The notes beneath the pieces were generated by a model. That model searched no databases and was not told where the DNA came from. It worked only from the letters and a program-made list of their open reading frames with translations. A program made the position numbers and the translations under genes. DNA of 7,029 nucleotides from Fibrobacteres bacterium CG2_30_45_31 (GTDB lineage Bacteria > Fibrobacterota > Fibrobacteria > Fibrobacterales > Fibrobacteraceae). The stretch lies in NCBI GenBank assembly GCA_001873075.1, contig MNYL01000230.1:1-7029 (forward strand), in the 5' to 3' direction. The number at the start of each line of letters is the position of its first letter. Position 1 is the first letter of the stretch. This document shows, in pieces, positions 1 to 5,320 of this stretch.

Positions 1-216
1 AATAGCTTCCGCGGCCGTTTTTAATTTATCAGCAAGATAATGAGCGTTCACATGCAAATTCAAACCGGGAAGTGTGCGCGCCAAACGAGCTTGATGCTCA
101 AGAATCGAGGCATCCACCACAGGAACCAACGGTTTTGGCATCTGCAAAGTCAAAGGTCGAAGCCTTGATCCAAGGCCTGCCGCAAGAATTAAAATGGACG
201 ATTCTCTACTAGGCAT
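1..216 (-). CDS. Sugar-1-phosphate nucleotidyltransferase, MurU-like, N-terminal fragment (3' end outside window)
   Basis: Seventy-two N-terminal residues are visible before the window edge. They hold the nucleotide-binding signature of the NTP_transferase fold, LILAAGLGSRLRPLT at about residues 8-22, followed by MPKPLVPV at 25-32 and an NAHYL strand near residue 60. This family transfers a nucleotide onto a sugar 1-phosphate in the cytoplasm. The fragment resembles N-acetylmuramate-1-phosphate uridylyltransferase (MurU) and also hexose-1-phosphate guanylyl/thymidylyltransferases; the substrate residues lie in the missing part. The NamZ gene directly upstream favours MurU by context, which is inference. 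The ATG at 216 has AGGGA three bases upstream. An in-frame ATG at 231, touching the namZ stop codon, would add five residues. The 15-bp gap indicates co-transcription with namZ. Family assignment is strong; the exact substrate is not. Confidence 0.85.
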   Translation of the reverse strand, partial: MPSRESSILILAAGLGSRLRPLTLQMPKPLVPVVDASILEHQARLARTLPGLNLHVNAHYLADKLKTAAEAI

Positions 217-231
217 CGTTCCCTGCATCAT

Positions 232-1332
232 TTAGAGTGCGATTTCGATAAATTGTTTGCGGAACGTTCCGCTCCCCAACAAAATATCGATGGGAAGTTT
301 GTGAAATTCATATTCATAGGGGGGCTCTTTCCAAGCAAAGTCATTCGGATAACGATAGAAAAGGTACTTGAGAATCTGAACCGCCATTTCAAAAGAATCA
401 AAAACTTCGCGATCCAGTACATGAATTTGAGCACCACCACAAATTTGCCCCGCTCCCTTATGGAAGGTCGGCTGAAAATAATTTTCTCTGAAATACACGC
501 CGGGGAGATTCAATCGATTCATGTAAGTGCAAAGCTCTGGAGCATTGATAAATGGAGCACCAAAGATTTCAAACGGTCGCGTGGTTCCCCGACCTTCACT
601 CACATTCGTTGCTTCAAAAAGGCACATCCCTGGGTACACAATCGCGGTATCCAAAGTCGGCATGTTGGGGGAAGGCATAATCCACGGAAGTCCGGTTTGA
701 TCAAACCACATATCCTTTTTGTAACCTTCCATTTCCATCACATAGAGATCACACTTGGGAAAACATTCCATTTTAAAAAGACGAGCCAATTCACCGATCG
801 TCTTACCGTGGCGGACGGGAATCGAATGAAGCCCCACAAAACTTGAATATTCAAGGTCCAAGACAGGGCCTTCCACCTTATGGCACCCAATCGGATTGGG
901 TCGGTCATGAACCACCACCGGAATTCCCTTCTTTTCGCACGCACGCATACACAGGTAAAGCGTCCAAATGAACGTATAATACCGAGCGCCCACATCTTGT
1001 AAATCCACAAACAAGGCCTCGATATTCTGAAGCATGTCGGGCGAGGGCTCACGGTGATCCCCATAAAGGCTATAGACAGGAATTCCCAATTCTTTATCGA
1101 TATAACCGTCCCACTCAATCATATTGTCTTGAGTGTGTCCTTTAATACCGTGTTGCGGGCCATATAAGGCCGCCAACTCAAACAAAGTGCCATTGAAGGA
1201 CATCAATGTTTCCAAAGTGTAGTGGTAATTAGCATCCACAGAAGCGGGATGCAGAACGGCCCCTAAACGGCAACCACGAAGAACCTCTGGGAAGGCGTCT
1301 TGAAAATGAGAAATTGCTAGTTTTACCATCAT
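232..1332 (-). CDS. namZ: Exo-beta-N-acetylmuramidase NamZ family (DUF1343, GH171)
   Basis: The 366-residue protein shows the DUF1343 motifs in order: YGPQHGIKG (57-65), SLYGDHREPS (88-97), DLQDVGARYYT (110-120), HDRPNPIG (142-149), EGPVLDLEYSSF (154-165), PVRHGKTIGELA (172-183), GLPWIMPSPNMPTLDTA (214-230) and FEATNVSEGRGTTRPFE (239-255). The founding member, Bacillus subtilis NamZ (YbbC), cleaves MurNAc from the non-reducing end of peptidoglycan fragments. That enzyme is secreted, but here the N-terminus runs straight into the catalytic domain with no hydrophobic signal segment, so a cytoplasmic enzyme is expected. The downstream MurU-like gene starts 15 bp later, which suggests a MurNAc recycling operon. 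The start is an ATG-ATG pair at 1332/1329 with only a weak AGATAG upstream, so either ATG may be used. Family confidence is high; substrate and location are inferred. Confidence 0.92.
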   Translation of the reverse strand: MMVKLAISHFQDAFPEVLRGCRLGAVLHPASVDANYHYTLETLMSFNGTLFELAALYGPQHGIKGHTQDNMIEWDGYIDKELGIPVYSLYGDHREPSPDMLQNIEALFVDLQDVGARYYTFIWTLYLCMRACEKKGIPVVVHDRPNPIGCHKVEGPVLDLEYSSFVGLHSIPVRHGKTIGELARLFKMECFPKCDLYVMEMEGYKKDMWFDQTGLPWIMPSPNMPTLDTAIVYPGMCLFEATNVSEGRGTTRPFEIFGAPFINAPELCTYMNRLNLPGVYFRENYFQPTFHKGAGQICGGAQIHVLDREVFDSFEMAVQILKYLFYRYPNDFAWKEPPYEYEFHKLPIDILLGSGTFRKQFIEIAL

Positions 1333-1361
1333 TTTTTTCTATCTTTTTGAACCAAATCTAA

Positions 1362-1373
1362 CTACAATTGTAG
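1362..1373. promoter_or_regulatory. Perfect 12-bp palindrome CTACAATTGTAG in the divergent namZ/ssb spacer
   Basis: The palindrome is exact and contains TACAAT, a good -10 hexamer, on both strands. It could therefore serve as overlapping divergent -10 elements or as an operator. The core TACA-N2-TGTA has the shape of BlaI/MecI/CopY-family operators, but no such regulator is in the window. No convincing -35 box sits 16-18 bp from either TACAAT. TTGAAC at 1347-1352 is too close for the plus-strand copy. A plus-strand start from this -10 would leave a leader of only about 10 bases. Confidence 0.4.
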
Positions 1374-1375
1374 GA
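1372..1375 (+). promoter_or_regulatory. Ribosome binding site of ssb
   Basis: AGGA lies nine bases before the ATG at 1385 and overlaps the last two bases of the palindrome. A repressor on the palindrome would therefore also cover the site's DNA. This is the only purine-rich match in the short leader. Confidence 0.55.
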
Positions 1376-1384
1376 CGTTGTTCT

Positions 1385-1867
1385 ATGGCTTATCTAAACA
1401 AAGTGATGTTGATCGGAAATATTGGCAAAGATCCTGAAATACGGGTGACCCCTACTGGCAAAAAGAAGGTGTCCTTTTCTCTCGCCACGTCTCGCCGTTT
1501 TCGCGATGCGAGTGGTGAACCTCGTGAAATGACCGATTGGCATAACATCGTTGGCTGGGGTAAAATTGCAGATATCGTTGAAACGCTCAACGTTCGCAAA
1601 GGGATGAGTCTTTTTGTAGAAGGCACACTCACCTATCGTAGCTGGGATGATCAGGCCACCGGGCAAAAACGTTATGCAACAGACATCAACATGGATACGT
1701 TCCAATTGTTGACGCCTCGTAGCCAAGGACAGGGAGGATCTTCCTATCCTGCGAGCACCTCTGGCAATCAAAGTTCCTCTTATAGCCGGCCTTCCTTCGA
1801 TAATAACGCTGCAGGTGGTTATGACAATCCTCCTGCCGCAGAAGCAGAAGATGATCTTCCGTTCTAA
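1385..1867 (+). CDS. ssb: Single-stranded DNA-binding protein
   Basis: This 160-residue protein is a standard bacterial SSB, which coats single-stranded DNA as a tetramer in replication, recombination and repair. The OB fold covers residues 1-110 and begins with LNKVMLIGNIGKDPEIR. DWHNIVGWGKIADI (51-64) and EGTLTYRSWDD (79-89) carry the aromatic residues (W52, W58, W87) expected to stack on bases. Residues 112-152 form a Gly/Ser/Asn/Pro-rich flexible tail. The protein ends in EAEDDLPF, the acidic tip that docks partner proteins. Length and layout are ordinary. It is the first gene of a plus-strand block, and the next gene begins eight bases after its stop. It runs divergently from namZ. Identification is secure. 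Confidence 0.98.
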   Translation: MAYLNKVMLIGNIGKDPEIRVTPTGKKKVSFSLATSRRFRDASGEPREMTDWHNIVGWGKIADIVETLNVRKGMSLFVEGTLTYRSWDDQATGQKRYATDINMDTFQLLTPRSQGQGGSSYPASTSGNQSSSYSRPSFDNNAAGGYDNPPAAEAEDDLPF

Positions 1868-1875
1868 GTCGCCGT

Positions 1876-2541
1876 ATGCAAAGTTTTGATTTAGTAAATC
1901 TCGCGATTCTCTGGTGCATCGGACTTTTAGCGTTGGTGCAAACAGTGAATGCTCGCGGAGCAATTCGTCTTTCTTTAAGCGGTATTGCGACTACGGTAAT
2001 TTTTATTGCTGCGGTATTCTTCACCTATCTGAAAGTGAATGATTATCAAGCCCTCATGACACCGGAAAGTCAAGGAACCGCTGCTATTCAACAAAGTGCA
2101 TCCTCGACCACGATTGCGCAATCGACGGTAACGAAGGGAATAAATTCTTTAGAGGTCTACACTCCTCTCGCCGAAAAAATTCTTGCAGATGCCTTAGATA
2201 ATATCGAAGCAATTCAAGCCTTTGAAGCGATTCCTTTTGAAGCCTCTGAATCTGATCGTGAAGATGCAGAGCGCAAAGCTTTGAGTTTACGGAATCAAAC
2301 TGCAAAAGTGAATCAACAAGCGATGGGGCTCTTCCACCCTCGCAGCGTAAGCGAGTTGCACGCACAACTGGTTCACGCCACAGAAAATCTCCGCCTTGCG
2401 GGGTATTCTCTCCACGCGTACACCACTATGGAAGATGAAAGCCAGAAAGATTCACAACGCGAACAGTACCTTAAGCAGGCAATGATCGCAAAGAAAACCT
2501 TGGAAAACTTCCAAGAAGGTCTCAAAGCTCTCAATCCGTGA
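1876..2541 (+). CDS. Hypothetical membrane protein with two N-terminal transmembrane helices
   Basis: I do not recognise a family for this 221-residue protein. It has two hydrophobic helices, about residues 4-24 and 31-51, joined by a short loop containing an Arg. A Ser/Thr/Gln-rich linker follows at about 62-88. The rest, about 90-218, is a hydrophilic segment rich in Ala, Glu, Lys and Gln that looks mostly helical (for example EKILADALDNIEAIQAF). It lacks the Cys, His or Asp clusters of an obvious enzyme. The hairpin anchor suggests an inner-membrane protein with the C-terminal domain on the same side as the N-terminus. The start lies eight bases after the ssb stop and has no Shine-Dalgarno match (GTCGCCGT precedes it), so translation is probably coupled to ssb termination. 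A functional tie to SSB is unproven. Confidence 0.8.
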   Translation: MQSFDLVNLAILWCIGLLALVQTVNARGAIRLSLSGIATTVIFIAAVFFTYLKVNDYQALMTPESQGTAAIQQSASSTTIAQSTVTKGINSLEVYTPLAEKILADALDNIEAIQAFEAIPFEASESDREDAERKALSLRNQTAKVNQQAMGLFHPRSVSELHAQLVHATENLRLAGYSLHAYTTMEDESQKDSQREQYLKQAMIAKKTLENFQEGLKALNP

Positions 2542-2546
2542 TTAAT

Positions 2547-2550
2547 TCTA
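2547..2550 (+). repeat. Candidate target-site duplication, left copy (TCTA)
   Basis: TCTA directly abuts the outer GGG of the 161-bp element and is repeated at 2712-2715 immediately after its terminal CCC. This is what a transposition event duplicating four bases would leave. Confidence 0.6.
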
Positions 2551-2711
2551 GGGAACCTCTAAAAATTGCTTCGCGAAAGAAAATTCAACAAGAACCAAGC
2601 AATAGCAGGAGTGAAAAGTGACCAATACTAGTGGTATTAGCCACTTTGAACGACGAACTATTGCGATGTGTTATTGTTAAATTTGCCGCGAATGGATTTT
2701 TAGAGATTCCC
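2551..2711 (+). mobile_element. MITE-like 161-bp inverted-repeat element, copy 1
   Basis: This non-coding element fills nearly all of the gap between the membrane-protein gene and asd. Its ends, GGGAACCTCTAAAAAT at 2551-2566 and the reverse complement of ATTTTTAGAGATTCCC at 2696-2711, match at 15 of 16 positions. A subterminal stem pairs 2581-2589 with 2676-2684. A central hairpin pairs AAAGTG (2615-2620) with CACTTT (2642-2647) and AATAC (2624-2628) with GTATT (2634-2638). It aligns without gaps over all 161 bp, about 71% identical, to the reverse complement of 5156-5316. TCTA flanks both sides. There is no credible ORF inside. The size, inverted ends and direct repeats fit a MITE moved in trans by an unseen transposase. 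A structured RNA or REP-like repeat is the alternative. The family name is unknown to me. Confidence 0.82.
2646..2674 (+). promoter_or_regulatory. Possible promoter for asd inside repeat copy 1
   Basis: TTGAAC (2646-2651) is followed after 17 bases by TGTTAT (2669-2674), a 5/6 and 4/6 match to sigma-70 boxes, about 68 bases before the asd start. The equivalent positions in copy 2 read TTGAAT and TACCGC, a poorer -10. Any promoter would thus be specific to copy 1. Read-through from ssb is the alternative. Confidence 0.3.
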
Positions 2712-2715
2712 TCTA
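2712..2715 (+). repeat. Candidate target-site duplication, right copy (TCTA)
   Basis: This is the partner of TCTA at 2547-2550. It directly follows the terminal CCC of the element. Confidence 0.6.
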
Positions 2716-2741
2716 CTCACAACAACCAAAAGGTTAAACCT

Positions 2742-3767
2742 ATGAGTCGTAATGTAGCCATCGTCGGTGCTACCGGCGCAGTCGGACAAGAACTCCTCTC
2801 GATTCTTGCTCAACGTAAATTCCCAATGGATTCACTGAAGCTCCTCGCTTCCAAAAACAGTGCTGGGAAAAAACAAACGTTTAATGGCAAAGAATTAACT
2901 ATCGAAGAATTGACTCACGACTCTTTTAAGGGTATTGATATTGTCTTGTCTTCTGCGGGTGGATCTATTTCCAAGGAATTTGTTCCTTCCGCAGTAAAAG
3001 CGGGGGCCATTGTCATTGACAACACCAGTTATTTTCGTATGGATCCGAACGTTCCTCTGGTAGTCCCGGAAGTGAACCCGGAAGACATCAAGAAAAATAA
3101 GGGTATCATTGCAAACCCGAACTGCACGACAATCATCATGTCTCTTCCTCTGTTCCCGTTGTACAAGGCTTTTGGCCTTCAACGTGTCACAGTGGCCACC
3201 TACCAGGCAGCTTCTGGAGCAGGGGCCCGCGCCATGGACGAGCTCGCCCGTGAAAGTGTCGCGGTCGTCGAAGGCAACGAATTCAACCGTACCGTGTTCC
3301 CCTACCAGTATGCATTCAACCTTTTCCCACACAACGCTCCATTCAACGATGGGACCGAAGCAAAGGCCAAGGTGAAGGCTCCTAAGGGCTACTGCGAAGA
3401 AGAATGGAAAATGGTGGTGGAGACCCGGAAAATTTTCCACGATGACGCCATTCGTGTCGCACCGACATGCGTTCGGGTTCCTGTGCTCCGTGCCCATTCC
3501 GAAGCAATCAATGTCCAGTTCAAGAAAAAGACTTCCGTAGAAGAAATCTACGCGGTTCTTTCCAAGGCTCCGAACGTTGTCATTTTGGAAGACCCCGCCA
3601 ATAATCGCTGGCCAATGCCCATTGATGTGAGCGGAAAAGATCCAGTGTTCGTCGGTCGTATCCGCGAAGATCTTTCCCAAGAAAACACCTTCGATATATG
3701 GGTGGTGGGCGATCAAATTCGTAAGGGTGCAGCCCTCAACGCAATACAAATCGCAGAGCTTCTTTAA
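2742..3767 (+). CDS. asd: Aspartate-semialdehyde dehydrogenase
   Basis: This 341-residue enzyme makes L-aspartate 4-semialdehyde from 4-aspartyl phosphate with NADPH. The product is the branch point to lysine/DAP, threonine and methionine. The N-terminal Rossmann motif is VAIVGATGAVGQELL (5-19). The catalytic Cys is C128 in ANPNCTT, and YQAASGAGARAMDEL (154-168) follows. PYQYAFNLFPH (187-197) and EEWKMVVETRKI (220-231) hold substrate-binding residues. RVPVLRAHSEA (245-255) holds the active-site His (H252). The length is normal. The start at 2742 is preferred because AGG lies eight bases upstream and MSRNVAIVGA is the usual family beginning. The frame stays open back to 2631, but those 37 codons come mostly from the adjacent repeat element. 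A terminator follows 22 bases after the stop. Confidence 0.97.
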   Translation: MSRNVAIVGATGAVGQELLSILAQRKFPMDSLKLLASKNSAGKKQTFNGKELTIEELTHDSFKGIDIVLSSAGGSISKEFVPSAVKAGAIVIDNTSYFRMDPNVPLVVPEVNPEDIKKNKGIIANPNCTTIIMSLPLFPLYKAFGLQRVTVATYQAASGAGARAMDELARESVAVVEGNEFNRTVFPYQYAFNLFPHNAPFNDGTEAKAKVKAPKGYCEEEWKMVVETRKIFHDDAIRVAPTCVRVPVLRAHSEAINVQFKKKTSVEEIYAVLSKAPNVVILEDPANNRWPMPIDVSGKDPVFVGRIREDLSQENTFDIWVVGDQIRKGAALNAIQIAELL

Positions 3768-3789
3768 GCCAACTCGAGTTATTAAATTC

Positions 3790-3824
3790 AAAAGTCCTGT
3801 GAGTGATCACGGGACTTTTCTTTT
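3790..3824 (+). terminator. Rho-independent terminator after asd
   Basis: AAAAGTCCTGTG (3790-3801) pairs with CACGGGACTTTT (3808-3819) through a six-base loop, with one G-U pair. The stem is followed by CTTTT. It lies 22 bases past the asd stop and separates asd from alr. The stem's flanking A and T tracts may let it work weakly in the other direction. Confidence 0.85.
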
Positions 3825-3870
3825 ATCGAGATATTCATAACGCTTTATTGTACAACGTGTTAAACAGAAT

Positions 3871-3899
3871 TTGAGAAAAAATAAAGGCTAGCATACAAA
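3871..3899 (+). promoter_or_regulatory. Sigma-70-type promoter for alr
   Basis: TTGAGA (3871-3876) and TACAAA (3894-3899) are separated by exactly 17 bases, a 5/6 and 4/6 match to consensus. The predicted start is near 3906, about 18 bases before the ATG. It stands between the asd terminator and alr, so alr-pgpA is likely a separate transcription unit. Confidence 0.6.
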
Positions 3900-3923
3900 T
3901 CAAAATCTATATTTTGGGGTACT

Positions 3924-5150
3924 ATGAATTTGACTAAAAATATTCCTGACATGTCGAAAGTAACACATCCCAATTGGATCGAAATTAATTTGGATGCTCT
4001 TCACGACAATATTCAATTTATCCGCAGCATGATTCCCCCTAAGACCAAAATTCTTTTGCCCGTAAAAGCGGATTCCTATGGTCACGGCTCTCTCGCCTGC
4101 GCCTTTGCTGCAGAAGCATCGAACGTTGATTTCTTGGGCGTTGCCCACATGACAGAAGCGATTTTGCTCCGCCAATATGGAGTGCAAATTCCAATTCTTG
4201 TTTTGGGTCCCTGCATTCCCGCCGATTTTCCGTACCTTGTTGAATTTAACCTGACCGCCACCATTTCAGATATTCACACGGCTAAAAATTTTGACGAATA
4301 TCTCCACACCATGGGAGCGAAAGCAAAAGCGCATCTGAAAATTGATACAGGAATGCACCGCTACGGAGTTCGGGCTGATGACTTTGATACCATTCGAGCG
4401 ATTCTTTCCCTTAAAAATTTGGAAATCGAAGGAATGTACACGCATCTTGCGACCGCCGATATGGCGGGCAACCCAAACACAGAAAAACAAATCGATCGAT
4501 TCACCCGATTGGTGAACGTTCTTTCCGTCGATGGACTCAAACCCGCAATATGTCATTGTTCAAGTTCCGCAGGCACCCTTCTGCACCCGGAAAGTCATTT
4601 CGATATGGTTCGCCCAGGACTCGCTTTATACGGCTATAATCCCATGGGGACCTACCCTGCTCCTTGGCCAATCAAACCTCTCATGAAGATTAAAGCAACC
4701 ATTCGCACCATTCACGAAGTTCCCGCTGGCGAAGGCGTTTCTTACGGTCAATACTGGGTGGCACAGCAACCGACGAAAGTGGCGGCAGTCGCCATTGGTT
4801 ATGGAGATGGATATCTCCGTGGAGAATACAATAAAGGATTCGTACTCATTCGCAACCAACTCTGCCCCATTCTTGGGCGAGTTTGTATGGATGCAACGAT
4901 GGTCGATGTGAGTCTCATTCCCGATGTGCAAATTGGAGAAACGGTAGAAGTTGTCAACGGAGAAGCAGATCCGCGCATTTCCATGGAAGCCCTTGCCGAA
5001 GAGCATCATACGATCCCCTACGAAATCACCAGTCGCGTTGCTCGCCGCCTTTATCGCAAATACTATTGGAAAAATCGTTTACTTCGGTGGGATGATCTCA
5101 AAACGGAATTTAAAATTCCAGAATTCAAAGAATTCCCCTACCGCGATTAA
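3924..5150 (+). CDS. alr: Alanine racemase
   Basis: This 408-residue PLP enzyme interconverts L- and D-alanine and supplies D-alanine for peptidoglycan. The Schiff-base lysine is K48 in LPVKADSYGHGS. LKIDTGMHRYGV (138-149) carries the conserved Lys and Arg near the cofactor. The second catalytic base is Y274 in GEGVSYGQY. AIGYGDGYLRG (290-300), GRVCMDATMVDV (318-329) and YEITSRVARRLYR (366-378) are typical C-terminal domain motifs. About 28 residues follow the usual end (from Y380), a modest charged C-terminal extension. The start at 3924 has GGGG four bases upstream. A second ATG at 3951, closer to the usual WIEINLDAL beginning, has no ribosome site, so the first is preferred. It has its own promoter and is followed by pgpA after repeat copy 2. 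Confidence 0.97.
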   Translation: MNLTKNIPDMSKVTHPNWIEINLDALHDNIQFIRSMIPPKTKILLPVKADSYGHGSLACAFAAEASNVDFLGVAHMTEAILLRQYGVQIPILVLGPCIPADFPYLVEFNLTATISDIHTAKNFDEYLHTMGAKAKAHLKIDTGMHRYGVRADDFDTIRAILSLKNLEIEGMYTHLATADMAGNPNTEKQIDRFTRLVNVLSVDGLKPAICHCSSSAGTLLHPESHFDMVRPGLALYGYNPMGTYPAPWPIKPLMKIKATIRTIHEVPAGEGVSYGQYWVAQQPTKVAAVAIGYGDGYLRGEYNKGFVLIRNQLCPILGRVCMDATMVDVSLIPDVQIGETVEVVNGEADPRISMEALAEEHHTIPYEITSRVARRLYRKYYWKNRLLRWDDLKTEFKIPEFKEFPYRD

Positions 5151-5151
5151 T

Positions 5152-5155
5152 TTAT
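5152..5155 (+). repeat. Candidate target-site duplication, left copy (TTAT)
   Basis: TTAT directly precedes the outer GGG of the second 161-bp element and recurs at 5317-5320 right after its terminal CCCC, as expected for a 4-bp target duplication. Confidence 0.6.
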
Positions 5156-5316
5156 GGGTACCTCTAAAAATTCATTTTCTATGAAATCGACTGCGGTACT
5201 TCGCCATAGTTCGTCATTCAAAGTGGCGAATACAACCAGTATTCACCACTTTTCATTCCTGCTCTAGCTCGACCTCGTTCGATTTCATTCTCGCAAACCA
5301 ATTTTTAGAGGTCCCC
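5156..5316 (-). mobile_element. MITE-like 161-bp inverted-repeat element, copy 2 (inverted relative to copy 1)
   Basis: This copy is exactly as long as copy 1 and sits in the opposite orientation. It starts five bases after the alr stop and ends four bases before the pgpA ATG. The outer ends are GGGTACCTCTAAAAATT (5156-5172) and, on the other strand, GGGGACCTCTAAAAATT (5316-5300), with 15 of 17 positions complementary or identical. A perfect 10-bp subterminal repeat, ATGAAATCGA at 5181-5190 and TCGATTTCAT at 5279-5288, lies inside. The centre (5220-5252) folds on the minus strand into a 14-bp stem with one G-U pair and a five-base loop. This copy folds better than copy 1, so it may be younger. 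TTAT flanks it. No coding potential is seen. Confidence 0.83.
5308..5312 (+). promoter_or_regulatory. Shine-Dalgarno of pgpA, supplied by the repeat's terminal inverted repeat
   Basis: GAGGT lies eight bases before the pgpA ATG at 5321 and is part of the element's terminal sequence TTTTTAGAGGTCCCC. Without the element and one TTAT copy, the bases before the ATG would read GCGATTAATTTAT, with no ribosome site. Copy 1 has GAGAT at the same position, a weaker match. Confidence 0.65.
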
Positions 5317-5320
5317 TTAT
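5317..5320 (+). repeat. Candidate target-site duplication, right copy (TTAT)
   Basis: This is the partner of TTAT at 5152-5155. It lies between the terminal CCCC and the pgpA start codon. Confidence 0.6.

Noticed and set aside
253..846. Plus-strand open frame of 197 codons opposite namZ
   Set aside because: It is antisense to a strongly conserved DUF1343 gene and its translation shows no family motifs.
1394..1963. Minus-strand open frame of 189 codons opposite ssb
   Set aside because: It is antisense to ssb, and the product looks like a random basic/Cys-rich translation.
2615..2647. Central hairpin of repeat copy 1 as an intrinsic terminator
   Set aside because: No T-tract follows the stem, and the same hairpin recurs in copy 2 as part of the 161-bp element, so it belongs to the repeat.
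2551..2711. Riboswitch or leader regulating asd (for example a lysine riboswitch)
   Set aside because: The segment recurs in inverted orientation before pgpA, has transposon-like ends and flanking duplications, and lacks the length and layout of a lysine riboswitch.
2895..3791. Long open frame of 298 codons on the minus strand, antisense to asd
   Set aside because: It lies almost entirely within the unmistakable asd gene, and its product is rich in Cys, His and Arg with no recognisable domain, as expected of a mirror frame.
5118..5136. Two GAATTC sites close together as a repeat or regulatory site
   Set aside because: They fall within the alr coding sequence and encode the EFKEF part of its tail; a short chance repetition.
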